Positions 36,907 to 45,566 are shown, numbered from the stretch's first letter. The stretch: 64,000 bases of DNA from Algoriphagus lacus (GCF_003583985.1 NZ_QXML01000003.1:248001-312000), one strand, 5' to 3'. Notes: a model not told the origin generated them from the letters alone. Numbers and translations: made by a program.

Positions 36907-38202
36907 ATGAACCTCGATATCCTTTACCAACTCTTTCTGAAAAGTACAGGCGTTAGTACTGACACCCGAAAAATCGATCCAGGCAACCTCTTTTTTGCAC
37001 TGAAAGGCCCGAATTTCAATGCGAATGAGTTTGCTTCCAAAGCCTTGGAAATGGGCGCTTCGGCGGTGGTGATTGATGAAGCGAAGTATTTTGTAGAGGA
37101 TGACGAGCGCTATTTTATCTGTGAGGATGTGCTCATGACGCTTCAAAACCTTGCTACTTACCACCGCAGAAAATTCAACATTCCGGTGATCGGTTTGACT
37201 GGTTCAAATGGAAAAACCACTTCCAAAGAGCTTTTGCATGCCGTTTTGAAGCAAAAATTTAATACCCTAGCGACTAATGGGAATCTCAATAACCACATAG
37301 GGGTGCCTTTGACCTTGCTTCGCCTCAAGCCAGAACACGAAATCGCGATCATCGAAATGGGTGCCAACAAGCAGGGCGATATCAAGGAACTTTGCGACAT
37401 CGCCGAACCTACCCATGGTTTTATCACCAATATTGGGAAGGCTCACCTCGAGGGGATGGGCGGGCCTGAGGGAGTGCTAAAGACCAAAACAGAATTGTAT
37501 CAGCACCTTCGTGCAAACCAGGGGACAGTCTTCATCAATACCCAAGATCCGATCCTGTCCAACATGATCAAGCGCTTTGAAAATCCGGTGCTTTACCCAG
37601 CCAAAGGGGATTTTTGCGAGGTGCAGTTTTTGGGAGCAGACCCGTTCGTGAAGTTTTCAGTGGAGGGTGTGGCAGGCGAACATCTGACCTCCTTGATTGG
37701 TGCTTACAATTTTGGAAACATTGCCAATGCGCTAACTATCGGGAAGTTTTTTGGAGTTCCAATGGAAAAAGCGGTGGAGGGTATTGTTAACTACAAACCT
37801 GAAAATATGCGTTCCCAGCTCATCGAGAAGCGGAGCAATCTAATCATTCTTGATGCTTACAATGCCAACCCATCCAGCATGGAGGTGGCTATCCGTACTT
37901 TCGGACAGATGACAGGAAAGAAGTATAAAATGATCATTCTCGGAGACATGTTTGAGTTAGGCGAGCATTCCGAAGCGGAGCACCGTAGGTTGGGAGAAAT
38001 TGTCAGTGAATATCCGATTGATAAAGTTTGTTTTACCGGGAATCTGATTGTATCTGCTTTGGAAAAAGCTCCCAAAGCATTCTATTTTCCTGATCCATTT
38101 TCATTTAGAAATTGGCTGGAAGATAGCAAGCTGGAAGATTACCTGATCTTGATCAAAGGTAGCCGTGGCATGAAGCTGGAGACCTTGGTAGATTTTATTT
38201 GA
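36907..38202 (+). CDS. murF: UDP-N-acetylmuramoyl-tripeptide--D-alanyl-D-alanine ligase
   Basis: 431 residues from the ATG at 36907. The frame is open upstream to 36700 but that part overlaps the divergent T9SS gene and lacks family similarity. The N-terminal Mur domain has STDTRKIDPGNLFFALKG (uracil recognition). The ATP loop is GLTGSNGKTTSKELL (about 95), followed by TNGNLNNHIGVPLTLL, EMGANKQGDIKELC and the C-terminal DAYNANPSSMEVAI and LGDMFELGEHS. MurF adds D-Ala-D-Ala to the UDP-MurNAc tripeptide in cytoplasmic peptidoglycan synthesis. It stands alone here, away from a dcw cluster. Confidence 0.96.
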   Translation: MNLDILYQLFLKSTGVSTDTRKIDPGNLFFALKGPNFNANEFASKALEMGASAVVIDEAKYFVEDDERYFICEDVLMTLQNLATYHRRKFNIPVIGLTGSNGKTTSKELLHAVLKQKFNTLATNGNLNNHIGVPLTLLRLKPEHEIAIIEMGANKQGDIKELCDIAEPTHGFITNIGKAHLEGMGGPEGVLKTKTELYQHLRANQGTVFINTQDPILSNMIKRFENPVLYPAKGDFCEVQFLGADPFVKFSVEGVAGEHLTSLIGAYNFGNIANALTIGKFFGVPMEKAVEGIVNYKPENMRSQLIEKRSNLIILDAYNANPSSMEVAIRTFGQMTGKKYKMIILGDMFELGEHSEAEHRRLGEIVSEYPIDKVCFTGNLIVSALEKAPKAFYFPDPFSFRNWLEDSKLEDYLILIKGSRGMKLETLVDFI

Positions 38203-38264
38203 ACCTAACTTCAAAAAGGAGGTTAGAATTTGGTGTCTTTAACCTTTTGAATCCATCGTTAACT

Positions 38265-38942
38265 ATGCGTCCCTATCTTGAATTCCTCTCCGCACTGGCC
38301 AAAAACAACCATAAAGAATGGATGGATGCCAATAAGAAATGGTACCTGGAAACCAAGGAAAGATTTCTGGAGGATGTTGACGTTTTGCTTAAGGAACTGA
38401 CCGAACTGGAACCCGAACTTTCAGCATTCAAGCCAAAAGATTGTGTGTTTCGTCAAAATCGGGATGTTCGGTTTTCTACCAATAAAGATCCCTACAAAAC
38501 TAATTTCGGAGTCTACTTTTCTCCTGGAGGAAAAAAATCCCCAGGTCCTGGATACTACCTGCAAATTCAACCAGGAAATTCTTTTTTGGCGGGAGGAATT
38601 TGGATGCCAGAAGCAGATACCCTGAAGAAAATCCGAAAGGAAATCGACTACAGTGGAGTCGAACTCCAGCAGATCGAGAATGACCCGGAATTCAAAAAAC
38701 TTTTCCCTGGGATCGAAGGTGAGAAACTCAAAACCAGCCCAAGAGAATACGGAGCGGATCATCCCTACATCGAGTACCTAAAGCTAAAAAGCTTCACCGT
38801 TTCACATCCTATTTCGGAAAAGGCGGTAGAATCCGGAGCGTTTTTGACTTTTGCGATGGATGGATTTCGTCGGATGAAGCCGTTCAATGATTTTCTGCGC
38901 CAAGCCATCGAAGAGGTCGAAGATGGGTCAGGTATCCTTTGA
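38265..38942 (+). CDS. DUF2461 domain protein
   Basis: 225 residues from the ATG at 38265. Upstream codons back to 38199 are open but lie over the end of murF and read unlike the family. The N-terminus LEFLSALAKNNHKEWMDANKKWY and the following KDCVFRQNRDVRFSTNKDPYKTNFGVYFSPGGKKSPG and GYYLQIQPGNSFLAGGIWMPEAD are typical of DUF2461 (TIGR02453), a conserved family of unknown function. No signal or membrane segments. It follows murF by about 60 bp in the same direction and may be cotranscribed. Confidence 0.9.
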   Translation: MRPYLEFLSALAKNNHKEWMDANKKWYLETKERFLEDVDVLLKELTELEPELSAFKPKDCVFRQNRDVRFSTNKDPYKTNFGVYFSPGGKKSPGPGYYLQIQPGNSFLAGGIWMPEADTLKKIRKEIDYSGVELQQIENDPEFKKLFPGIEGEKLKTSPREYGADHPYIEYLKLKSFTVSHPISEKAVESGAFLTFAMDGFRRMKPFNDFLRQAIEEVEDGSGIL

Positions 38943-38955
38943 TAAAAACTTAGGA

Positions 38956-39780
38956 TCAAATCTCGAATTTCAAATCTCGAATTCTCTCAAGTGTTGCTGC
39001 CACCCCGTCTTCTTTGTGGTGGAGTGTAATTTCTTTGGCTACAGCCTTTACCTCCGGTCTGGCATTGGCAACCGCTACACCCCATCCCACACGTTGGATC
39101 AAGTCTATGTCATTGTAATTGTCTCCAAAGGCGATGACCTCCTCCATACCAAAGTCATATAGATGATCCAAAACCAGTTTTAGAGCAGTGGCTTTTGAGA
39201 TTTTTCGAGGGGCAATCTCAATATAAGTATCCTTGGACCGATAAAGGTGCAGGTCTTTTGCGTGCTCGAAATGCAACTCCCCGAAAAGCCAGCTGATTTC
39301 ATTTGAATCACCCATGACCATGACTTTATGTGCTCCCAAATTGTCTTTTTCCCAGAGGTCGAGCACTTCCTCTCCAGACATCCAGGTTGGTTCAACTTTA
39401 GTATTTTGAATTTCCCGTTTGGCCCAATAATCTGGTTTAGGTTCATACCAGTTTTCCCCCTGATACAAACTCACGTGGATATCAGTTTTGCGGGTCATGT
39501 CCAGGATTTTTGACACCAATTCCAGTGGGATACAAACCGAATCCAGGACATTGCCTTTCCCATCGAGGACAAACCCACCGTTGTAGGCAATAATAGGCTC
39601 GGAGGGTTTTCCGAGATCAAAAAGCAAGTGCCGCATGGCATCAGGCATTCTGGAACTCGCCAAAATCAGGGGAAAGTCTTGAGGTAACAGTTGAATTACT
39701 GCCTTGAGTCGAGGTGAGAGATCCCGTTCTGAATTGAGTAAAGTGCCGTCGATATCTGTGCAAATTGCTTTGAAGTTCAT
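38956..39780 (-). CDS. Cof-type HAD-IIB sugar/nucleotide phosphatase
   Basis: 274 residues. All four HAD motifs are visible: DIDGTLLNSERDLSP (motif I, nucleophile and acid Asp near 9-11), ILASSRMP (motif II), the type IIB cap domain, SKATALKLVLDHLYDFG (motif III Lys) and VIAFGDNYNDIDLIQRVGWGVAVANA (motif IV acids). Cof-type enzymes dephosphorylate sugar phosphates, FMN or haloacid-like metabolites; the substrate is not predictable. It ends 14 bp from the convergent DUF2461 gene, and a small lipoprotein gene lies 15 bp upstream in the same direction, so the two may share a transcript. Confidence 0.92.
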   Translation of the reverse strand: MNFKAICTDIDGTLLNSERDLSPRLKAVIQLLPQDFPLILASSRMPDAMRHLLFDLGKPSEPIIAYNGGFVLDGKGNVLDSVCIPLELVSKILDMTRKTDIHVSLYQGENWYEPKPDYWAKREIQNTKVEPTWMSGEEVLDLWEKDNLGAHKVMVMGDSNEISWLFGELHFEHAKDLHLYRSKDTYIEIAPRKISKATALKLVLDHLYDFGMEEVIAFGDNYNDIDLIQRVGWGVAVANARPEVKAVAKEITLHHKEDGVAATLERIRDLKFEI

Positions 39781-39795
39781 TAGCAGAGGTCTGGC

Positions 39796-40215
39796 TTAAA
39801 AATCTGTGACGTCAAAGGTATATTCCTGCATGGCGATATTTTCAGGATTGGAGGGGTCAGTTTGGACGAACTGCACGGTGATTTTTTGATAATCAACTGA
39901 CTTTTCAAAACCACTAAGGTAGATTTCAGCGCATTTTCGAGCCAAAACCTCTGGCTGACGGTCCAAAATTTTCGGATCACCGTTTTCAAGCCGCAAAAAA
40001 ATGGTGGATTCCACTTCTCCGTTTACGGAAGATTGGCCCAGGTTCACACTCATTCCCTGGAATTCACCCATAGCCCTGATTTCTTCAGAAGGCATGAATC
40101 CTTCTCCCATGATGTTTTCCATTCCGCTAAAGGCGATCCTCGCGATGTCCTCCGGTTCACAGGCGCAGGATGTAAGCCAAACAACCAGAGAGAATAAAAT
40201 CAGAGATTTTTTCAT
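39796..40215 (-). CDS. Small lipoprotein of unknown function
   Basis: 139 residues. Signal peptide with lipobox cysteine at 17 (VVWLTSCACEPED). The mature part (ARIAFSGMENIMGEGF, GEVESTIFLRLENGDP, VDYQKITVQFVQTD) looks like a compact alpha/beta domain. I do not recognise the family. The gene lies 15 bp before the HAD phosphatase gene in the same direction. Its composition matches its neighbours and it is very likely real. Confidence 0.75.
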   Translation of the reverse strand: MKKSLILFSLVVWLTSCACEPEDIARIAFSGMENIMGEGFMPSEEIRAMGEFQGMSVNLGQSSVNGEVESTIFLRLENGDPKILDRQPEVLARKCAEIYLSGFEKSVDYQKITVQFVQTDPSNPENIAMQEYTFDVTDF

Positions 40216-40421
40216 GGGTTTGAATAATTAAGTCTAAGCTAAAGATCGGACTTTTTCATCATTCTGGACAGACGAACTTCAATTTTGCAGAGGAGGAATA
40301 TAAATGAAGCCGGCGGGTGATTAATTCATTCAAATCGGTGATTAAGAAAAAAAATTGAAAAGGGGAAGTTTACTTCAAGCAGGATTTATACGCTAAATCG
40401 GATCTTTCAATAGTATTAAAT

Positions 40422-41990
40422 CTATTTTGCTCCGATCAACTTGAGGGTTTCAATTTTTGCTCCCCATTGAATTTTTAAAATTGAAAGGCCTCTAGGAATA
40501 GGACCAAAAAGGGATGCCAAATCAATGATGCCAGAACTATCCAATACAAACTCTCTGGGTTGTGCAAGTTGGGTTGAATTGAACAATTCGAGTGTGACTT
40601 TTACTGCCCCTACTTCATCCATATTTTTCAGTAGAATTCTTCCGTCTGTGGAGGGATTTGGAAATGCATGCCATGAGCCCTGGCTTTTCAGCAGGATTTC
40701 TTTTTGAACCATTTTGATGGGACTATAATTTGCACTTGACTTGGTTTTTTGGACAATCCGATAGTAAAAAGTATCCTCGTAAGCAGCATAAGATTTGTCA
40801 GTAAATGAATAATTAGAAACTGAATTAATGTTCCCAAGGCCTTTTAAAGATCCTATTGAAGTAAAGTTATTTACATCACCGTTGCTTCTCTCGACTTCAT
40901 AAATACAATCTTCTTGTTCGTTGTTTACTTCCCAATTAATTCGGATTTGGGATTTTTCGGCTGCCACTTCAAAATTTTTCCAGCTAAATCCCAGAATGGA
41001 AGCAATGTCTAGGGTGTATTCCACGGTTTGATGGCAGCCGTTGCTATCAGTTACAGTCAGGATATATGTTCCATTACTTAAATTAAAAATATCTTCAGAA
41101 GTGCTCGTAAATCCGTTAGGTCCAGTCCAGGAATATGTATAGGGGGGAGTTCCTCCTGTGACGCTTTGCACATAAATGATTCCAGAACTGTCATCAATTT
41201 TGGTAGGGAATATGTCAACCTGAATTCCAAAATTTGGGTCTATAAAAATGTCCTTTTGAATAGTTGTAATTGTGGTTCCATCATTTGCTGTTAAGCCTAT
41301 GGTGTAGGTTCCCGAACCAGGAAAGTTGAACACGGGATTAGGTCCAACTGCAGTTCCTAATCCATCAAAATTCCATTGGAATGTATAGTTAAATGGAGGT
41401 GTTCCTCCAATGGTTTGACTTGTAAACTGTATGGTTGTGTTACATATTCCATTGCTGGCAAAATCAAACTTTGGAAACAAGGGCACTGCTGCTGTAAACC
41501 CTGATGGGTTTCCATAACACTGCGAGTTTATATTGTTCTTGTTGCTAATTATGCATGTGGTATTTGGTTTTACAGTTCCTGTTTCCCAATACATAAAAAT
41601 GTCCCTGATTTCGATCAAATCACCCCAGTTCCAATTAAAGTTTCTCACCTTCACCCAGGTATTTTGGACTACTTGGATTCCTGAGAAAAGGCAATCGTAT
41701 TGATCATCCGAAGTTCTGATTCCATTTCTAAATACATCATAAAACATAAGCATATTGTAGCCATTGGTGGTGGATCCACCAAAATTCACCCAAAGTTCTC
41801 CGGTAACAGGTTGACCCAATTCATAATTATCAGTTACGCTGAAAAGTTGACCTGCTTGGTTTCTTAATTGAAAACCAGTTACCGTGAAATTGTTTTGTGG
41901 GCATTGTGCAAAAAGTATATAAGAATTTGTAATTGCCATTATAAATAAAGCAATTATAAAAATTCTCCTTTGTTTTACAGTGCTCTCCAT
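40422..41990 (-). CDS. Secreted PKD/SprB-repeat protein with T9SS-type C-terminus
   Basis: 522 residues with a signal peptide (cleavage near ILFAQ). Residues about 45-160 are a beta-rich region of unknown family (FGGSTTNGYNMLMFYDVFRNG). A PKD domain follows (about 190-265: FNYTFQWNFDGLGTAVGPNP, GSGTYTIGLTANDG) and then a SprB-type repeat (about 268-335: VTGGTPPYTYSWTGPNGF, NGTYILTVTDSNGCHQTVEY), as in the gliding adhesin SprB. The C-terminal about 85 residues (SWHAFPNPSTDGRILLKNM ... LSILKIQWG) resemble a type IX sorting domain. Base composition is more AT-rich than its neighbours. The role is probably a surface adhesin-like protein. Confidence 0.82.
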   Translation of the reverse strand: MESTVKQRRIFIIALFIMAITNSYILFAQCPQNNFTVTGFQLRNQAGQLFSVTDNYELGQPVTGELWVNFGGSTTNGYNMLMFYDVFRNGIRTSDDQYDCLFSGIQVVQNTWVKVRNFNWNWGDLIEIRDIFMYWETGTVKPNTTCIISNKNNINSQCYGNPSGFTAAVPLFPKFDFASNGICNTTIQFTSQTIGGTPPFNYTFQWNFDGLGTAVGPNPVFNFPGSGTYTIGLTANDGTTITTIQKDIFIDPNFGIQVDIFPTKIDDSSGIIYVQSVTGGTPPYTYSWTGPNGFTSTSEDIFNLSNGTYILTVTDSNGCHQTVEYTLDIASILGFSWKNFEVAAEKSQIRINWEVNNEQEDCIYEVERSNGDVNNFTSIGSLKGLGNINSVSNYSFTDKSYAAYEDTFYYRIVQKTKSSANYSPIKMVQKEILLKSQGSWHAFPNPSTDGRILLKNMDEVGAVKVTLELFNSTQLAQPREFVLDSSGIIDLASLFGPIPRGLSILKIQWGAKIETLKLIGAK

Positions 41991-42290
41991 TTTTATTGTG
42001 GAATATTCCTAAAATAGAAAATTGTAAATGGAGTTAAATCATGTTTAATGTTTTTGTAAAAAAGGCGATTAAATAATGGGTTAAATAAATTGTATTTTTT
42101 TATAAATGAATGGAGATTTTATGATTGAGGGAATAGGCGTTTTAGCGAAGTCCTTCTCTGATTTCTAATAAATTTTAGAAATAATTTCCAGAAGGACTGG
42201 AATGCCTCAGATGATTTGCAGGATGCTAAAGTCTTGAAACCGTAACTGGGTTTTTAGCCAATTAATGTGTACTTAAAAAAATCGACATTT

Positions 42291-42316
42291 AGAAAAAGAG
42301 GAGGCTCCTCATTTCT
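42291..42316 (-). terminator. Hairpin after the tRNA/GIY-YIG remnant
   Basis: GAGGA (42298-42302) pairs with TCCTC (42306-42310), flanked by AGAAA and TTTCT. On the minus strand it is followed by a T-rich stretch. It may have ended the transcript of the tRNA-like remnant. Confidence 0.45.
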
Positions 42317-42328
42317 GAAAAGCTTAGG

Positions 42329-42390
42329 TGGAAGATAATGGATTCGAACCGATGATCTTCCCACTAGCTAGCGGGACGCTCTAGGCAATT
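42329..42390 (-). pseudogene. Degenerate tRNA copy (D-arm to 3' acceptor)
   Basis: On the minus strand GAGCG, an anticodon-arm-like segment, a T-arm (ATCGGTTCGAATCC) and 3' acceptor ATCTTCC-A line up with the intact tRNA-Ala 368 bp away. The 30 bases at the 3' end match at 27 positions, all differences being transitions. The 5' acceptor strand that should pair with ATCTTCC is absent and the anticodon stem is disturbed by one extra base, so it cannot fold as a tRNA. Confidence 0.75.
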
Positions 42391-42420
42391 GGTGGGGTTG
42401 AAGAGATAAGCCATTCGATG

Positions 42421-42642
42421 TATTGGCTGCTTTTTTTTGCGTTTGATTTCGAATTCTCTTTTTAGCTCTGTGGATTTAACAGGAAGTGTTTCAACAAACC
42501 TTATTTTCTAATATGGAGCTCCGGATTTAGTGGATGGTGTGGATCAGGAATTATGATGCCTGAGTCGAGCCTCTACCTTGTCTGTGGAACCGACGTAGTA
42601 TTTGTTGGTCTCTGTAAAAAAAAGGATGTTGACAAAGTACAT
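42421..42642 (-). pseudogene. Decayed GIY-YIG endonuclease gene
   Basis: From the ATG at 42642 the minus strand reads MYFVNILFFTETNKYYVGST, then DKVEARLRHHNS and a TGA stop. In the same frame it continues STPSTKSGAP, a TAG stop, and FVETLPVKSTELKREFEIK. This is the small GIY-YIG (UPF0213/YhbQ-like) family: VYIL at the start (Tyr here replaced by Asn), YYVGST, the catalytic-region Arg in ARL and the KREFEIK helix. Two in-frame stops and the lost Tyr show it is broken. The frame runs on to the edge of the degenerate tRNA copy. The intact tRNA-Ala lies 54 bp upstream of the ATG. Confidence 0.8.
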
Positions 42643-42661
42643 GGTAGATAGAAAAAATGGT

Positions 42662-42691
42662 TAAAAAAAAGACAGTCCGAAAACTGTCTTT
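42662..42691 (-). terminator. Terminator of tRNA-Ala
   Basis: Stem AAAGACAGT (42668-42676) with ACTGTCTTT (42683-42691). On the minus strand it is followed by a run of T. It begins 5 bases after the tRNA discriminator base. Confidence 0.85.
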
Positions 42692-42696
42692 AAACG

Positions 42697-42770
42697 TGGA
42701 GGATAACGGATTCGAACCGATGACCTCTACACTGCCAGTGTAGCGCTCTAGCCAACTGAGCTAATCCCCC
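42697..42770 (-). tRNA. tRNA-Ala (anticodon GGC)
   Basis: 74 bases with a full cloverleaf: acceptor GGGGGAT/ATCCTCC, D-arm TAGCTCAGTTGGCTAGAGC, anticodon stem CTACA/TGTAG enclosing loop CTGGCAG (anticodon GGC), T-arm with GGTTCGAATCC, discriminator A. The acceptor contains the G3-U70 wobble pair that is the alanine identity element. CCA is not encoded. A terminator follows directly. Confidence 0.96.
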
Positions 42771-42819
42771 ATAACGGAGTGCAAATATAGAACGGGAATA
42801 TTTCCACGCAAATAAATCT

Positions 42820-43428
42820 TTACTCTTGGGAGTAATTAATTCGTGTCAGGATACTTCGCCCTAGGGTGACTTCATCGGTAAATTCCAACTCACCGCCGAC
42901 TGGAATGCCCCTTGCAATCGTGCTTACTTTCACCCCGGATTCTTTCAGTTTTTTGCTAAGGTAGAATGAAGTCGTATCTCCTTCCATGGTTGCAGAAAGT
43001 GCCAAAATAATCTCCCGTACTTCACCCTTTGAAACTCTATCCAGAAGGGATTCGATTTTTAACTCTTCCGGCCCAATTCCCTGAATCGGGGAGATTACTC
43101 CTCCCAGGACATGATACAGCCCAGTATATTGGTTGGTATTCTCGATGGCTAAGACATCGCGGATATCCTCGACGACGCAGATGATAGAGTGATCACGCCG
43201 ATGGCTTTGACAAATGCTGCACAATTCCTGATCGGAAATAGTATGGCAATTCTTGCAGTATCGGATTTCTTCCCGCATCCGAGTGATCGAAAGGGCCAAA
43301 GCCTCTGTTACAGCTTCGTTTTGTTTCAGGAGATGCAATGCCAATCTCAAGGCAGTTTTTTTTCCGATTCCCGGGAGTCGGGAAATTTCGGTGACTGCAT
43401 CTTCAATCAATTTGGATGGGAAATTCAA
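42820..43428 (-). CDS. recR: Recombination mediator RecR
   Basis: 202 residues, normal length. A helix-hairpin-helix (RLPGIGKKTALRLALHLL), a four-cysteine zinc finger (CKNCHTISDQELCSIC, residues about 57-72), a Toprim domain (IICVVEDIRDVLAIENT, YHVLGGVISPIQGIGPEEL) and the C-terminal ARGIPVGGELEFTDEVTLGRS are all present. RecR works with RecO to load RecA on gapped DNA. It starts 11 bp after the clpS stop codon on the same strand, so the two are probably cotranscribed. Confidence 0.97.
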   Translation of the reverse strand: MNFPSKLIEDAVTEISRLPGIGKKTALRLALHLLKQNEAVTEALALSITRMREEIRYCKNCHTISDQELCSICQSHRRDHSIICVVEDIRDVLAIENTNQYTGLYHVLGGVISPIQGIGPEELKIESLLDRVSKGEVREIILALSATMEGDTTSFYLSKKLKESGVKVSTIARGIPVGGELEFTDEVTLGRSILTRINYSQE

Positions 43429-43439
43429 TGAGCTTTTGG

Positions 43440-43733
43440 TTAAAGTATTGCGGCTTGGATGCCTGCATCAAGAATGGCCTCACACATCGGCTTCAATTCC
43501 TCTCGAGAGCCTTTTTTTACTGCACATTTTCCTTTGTAATGAATGATCAAGGTGCATTGTTCAGCCTGTTCGTGGCTGTGCTTGCACACTTTCATCAGCA
43601 CTTGGATGACGTGTTCAAAGGTATTGAAATCATCATTGTAAACGACAAGATCCAGCGCTTCCTGATCCAGCAAATCCTCCAGAAGGATTTCGGATTCCTC
43701 AATGTAGGGAAGGGTGATGCTTAGTTGGTTCAT
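43440..43733 (-). CDS. clpS: ClpS adaptor of the ClpAP/ClpCP protease
   Basis: 97 residues. The N-degron pocket motif DLVVYNDDFNTFEHVIQVLM is clear, as is the following helix with KVCKHSHEQAEQCTLIIHYKGKCAVKKGS. ClpS delivers proteins with destabilising N-terminal residues to the Clp unfoldase. The gene precedes recR by 11 bp. On the minus strand a perfect -7-like box TAATTTTG ends only 4 nt before the ATG; without a well-placed -33 element it is not called as a promoter. Confidence 0.95.
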   Translation of the reverse strand: MNQLSITLPYIEESEILLEDLLDQEALDLVVYNDDFNTFEHVIQVLMKVCKHSHEQAEQCTLIIHYKGKCAVKKGSREELKPMCEAILDAGIQAAIL

Positions 43734-43785
43734 TTTGCAAAATTAAGAATAATGGACAACTTAGCGACCAACAGATCCTTGCTTT

Positions 43786-45231
43786 ATGAATTCCCAAGTA
43801 GTCCTGCTGATCATTTCGGTCTATTTTCTTGTACTTTTTTTAATTTCTTACTTTACTTCCCGTAAAGTCACCTCAGAAACATTTTTCACCGGTGATCGGC
43901 AGTCTCCCTGGTTCCTTGTCGCTTTTGGAATGATTGGAGCTTCACTTTCCGGCGTGACCTTTATCTCGGTGCCTGGGGAAGTCGGAAATACTAACTTCTA
44001 TTACTTCCAGGTTGTTTTGGGATATATCCTCGGGTATTTCACGATAGCAAAAGTCCTTTTGCCGCTGTATTATCGGTTAAATCTGATCTCAATTTATTCC
44101 TACCTGGAGGATCGGTTTGGCTTTTGGTCCTACAAGACCGGTGCATTTTTCTTTATTCTTTCCCGCGCACTTGGCTCTTCATTAAGACTTTACCTTGTAG
44201 CCAGCGTCCTCCAACTGATTCTGTTTGATTCGCTGGGGATACCTTTTTGGGTTTCGGTATTGATTACGGTAGGCTTGATTTGGCTATACACGTATAAAGG
44301 TGGAATCAAAACAGTGGTATGGACCGATACGCTTCAGACTGCATTTATGCTGGGCGCTGTGATCATTACAATCGTGCTGATCGGTCAGGATTTAGGGATA
44401 AAAAGTTTGGGAGAATACATCTCTACTGTAGCGCAGGATAGCCGGTCTGAAATCTTCAATTGGGACTGGAAAGCAGGAACCAATTTCTTCAAGCAGTTTG
44501 TCTCGGGAGCATTTATCACCATCGTGATGACAGGACTTGACCAGGATATGATGCAAAAAAACCTCACATGCAAAAATCTCGGTGATGCCCAGAAAAACAT
44601 GTTTTGGTTTACAATCATCCTGGTGATTGTGAATTTGCTTTTCCTTTCACTGGGAGTGATGTTGTACCTCTATGCCGAGTCTAAGGGAATTGCTCTTCCG
44701 GGGAAATCGGACGAACTTTTTCCACTGCTTGCGACGCAGCATTTTTCTGCATTTGCAGGAATCGTATTTGTGCTTGGAATAATAGCCGCAGCCTATTCCA
44801 GTGCGGATTCCACCTTGACAGCCTTGACCACCTCGTTTTGCATTGATTTCTTGGAAGTCGAAAAAAAATACGGGCCGGAACAGCGTGTGAAAATCCGCCA
44901 GAAAGTCCACGTTGCCTTCACAGGCTTGTTTTACTTGTTGATCCTGTCGTTTTACTGGCTAAATGACCAAAGCGTAATCAATTCGGTGTTTGTCATCGCC
45001 GGATACACCTATGGTCCATTGTTGGGACTTTATTCTTTCGGCCTTTTTACCCAATTGAAAGTTAAGGATCGGGTTGTTCCTTTCCTTGCTGTTGTCTCAC
45101 CACTCCTTACTTACCTGATTAGCCAGAATTCGGAGCGATTGCTTTGGGGCTACAAGTTTGGATTTGAAGCCTTGATTTTGAATGGGTTGTTGATGTTTTT
45201 GGGATTGTACCTTTTCCGAAAGAAATCCTAA
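43786..45231 (+). CDS. Sodium:solute symporter (SSS family)
   Basis: 481 residues with about 13 hydrophobic helices. The SSS signature regions are visible: an N-terminal SPWFLVAFGMIGASLSGVTFISVPG, GGIKTVVWTDTLQTAFMLG, and AAAYSSADSTLTALTTSFCIDF, which holds the Na2-site serines/threonines in helix 8. It uses the sodium gradient to import a small solute; sugars, amino acids, pantothenate or sialic acid are all possible. The closest general type is the Bacteroidota group often annotated as sodium:solute symporter. It overlaps the convergent MGMT-family gene by 4 nt. Confidence 0.93.
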   Translation: MNSQVVLLIISVYFLVLFLISYFTSRKVTSETFFTGDRQSPWFLVAFGMIGASLSGVTFISVPGEVGNTNFYYFQVVLGYILGYFTIAKVLLPLYYRLNLISIYSYLEDRFGFWSYKTGAFFFILSRALGSSLRLYLVASVLQLILFDSLGIPFWVSVLITVGLIWLYTYKGGIKTVVWTDTLQTAFMLGAVIITIVLIGQDLGIKSLGEYISTVAQDSRSEIFNWDWKAGTNFFKQFVSGAFITIVMTGLDQDMMQKNLTCKNLGDAQKNMFWFTIILVIVNLLFLSLGVMLYLYAESKGIALPGKSDELFPLLATQHFSAFAGIVFVLGIIAAAYSSADSTLTALTTSFCIDFLEVEKKYGPEQRVKIRQKVHVAFTGLFYLLILSFYWLNDQSVINSVFVIAGYTYGPLLGLYSFGLFTQLKVKDRVVPFLAVVSPLLTYLISQNSERLLWGYKFGFEALILNGLLMFLGLYLFRKKS

Positions 45232-45566
45232 AGGCCAAGTTCTTTATCGGGATCCCAGAAGATTTTCTCAAAATCAATCACCCGGTCATTTTCCACTTTT
45301 ACTCCGTCCGCTTCCAGCAATTCCTGCATGCGTGTAGGAGTGCCGAAATGATTTTTACCCGTCAATAGCCCTTGCCTGTTCACCACGCGTTGAGCCGGAA
45401 TATCAGGCATAGCATGGGCAGCATTCATGGCATAACCGACCATCCGGGCCCCACTTTTCAGTCCAAGATAATGAGCAATCGTCCCGTAGCTCGTAACTCG
45501 GCCTTTTGGGATTTCCCGGACTACCTGGTAGACCAAGTCAAAGTAATTAGGCTTTTCGCTGTTCAT
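45228..45566 (-). CDS. Alkyltransferase-like protein (MGMT family, lacking the acceptor cysteine)
   Basis: 112 residues, matching the DNA-binding domain of O6-alkylguanine-DNA alkyltransferases: VYQVVREIPKGRVTSYGTIA, the recognition helix with ARMVGYAMNA, and VVNRQGLLTGK. At the active-site motif the family PCHRV reads PAQRV (57-61), so the alkyl-accepting cysteine is alanine. ATL proteins bind alkylated guanine and flag it for nucleotide excision repair rather than repairing it. It starts inside the last 20 bases of the MscS gene, implying cotranscription. Confidence 0.92.
   Translation of the reverse strand: MNSEKPNYFDLVYQVVREIPKGRVTSYGTIAHYLGLKSGARMVGYAMNAAHAMPDIPAQRVVNRQGLLTGKNHFGTPTRMQELLEADGVKVENDRVIDFEKIFWDPDKELGL

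Noticed and set aside
43738..43745. Perfect -7-like box TAATTTTG on the minus strand just before clpS.
   Set aside because: It ends 4 nt from the start codon, and the nearest TTG is about 23 nt upstream of the box; without a proper -33 element a promoter (possibly leaderless) cannot be supported.
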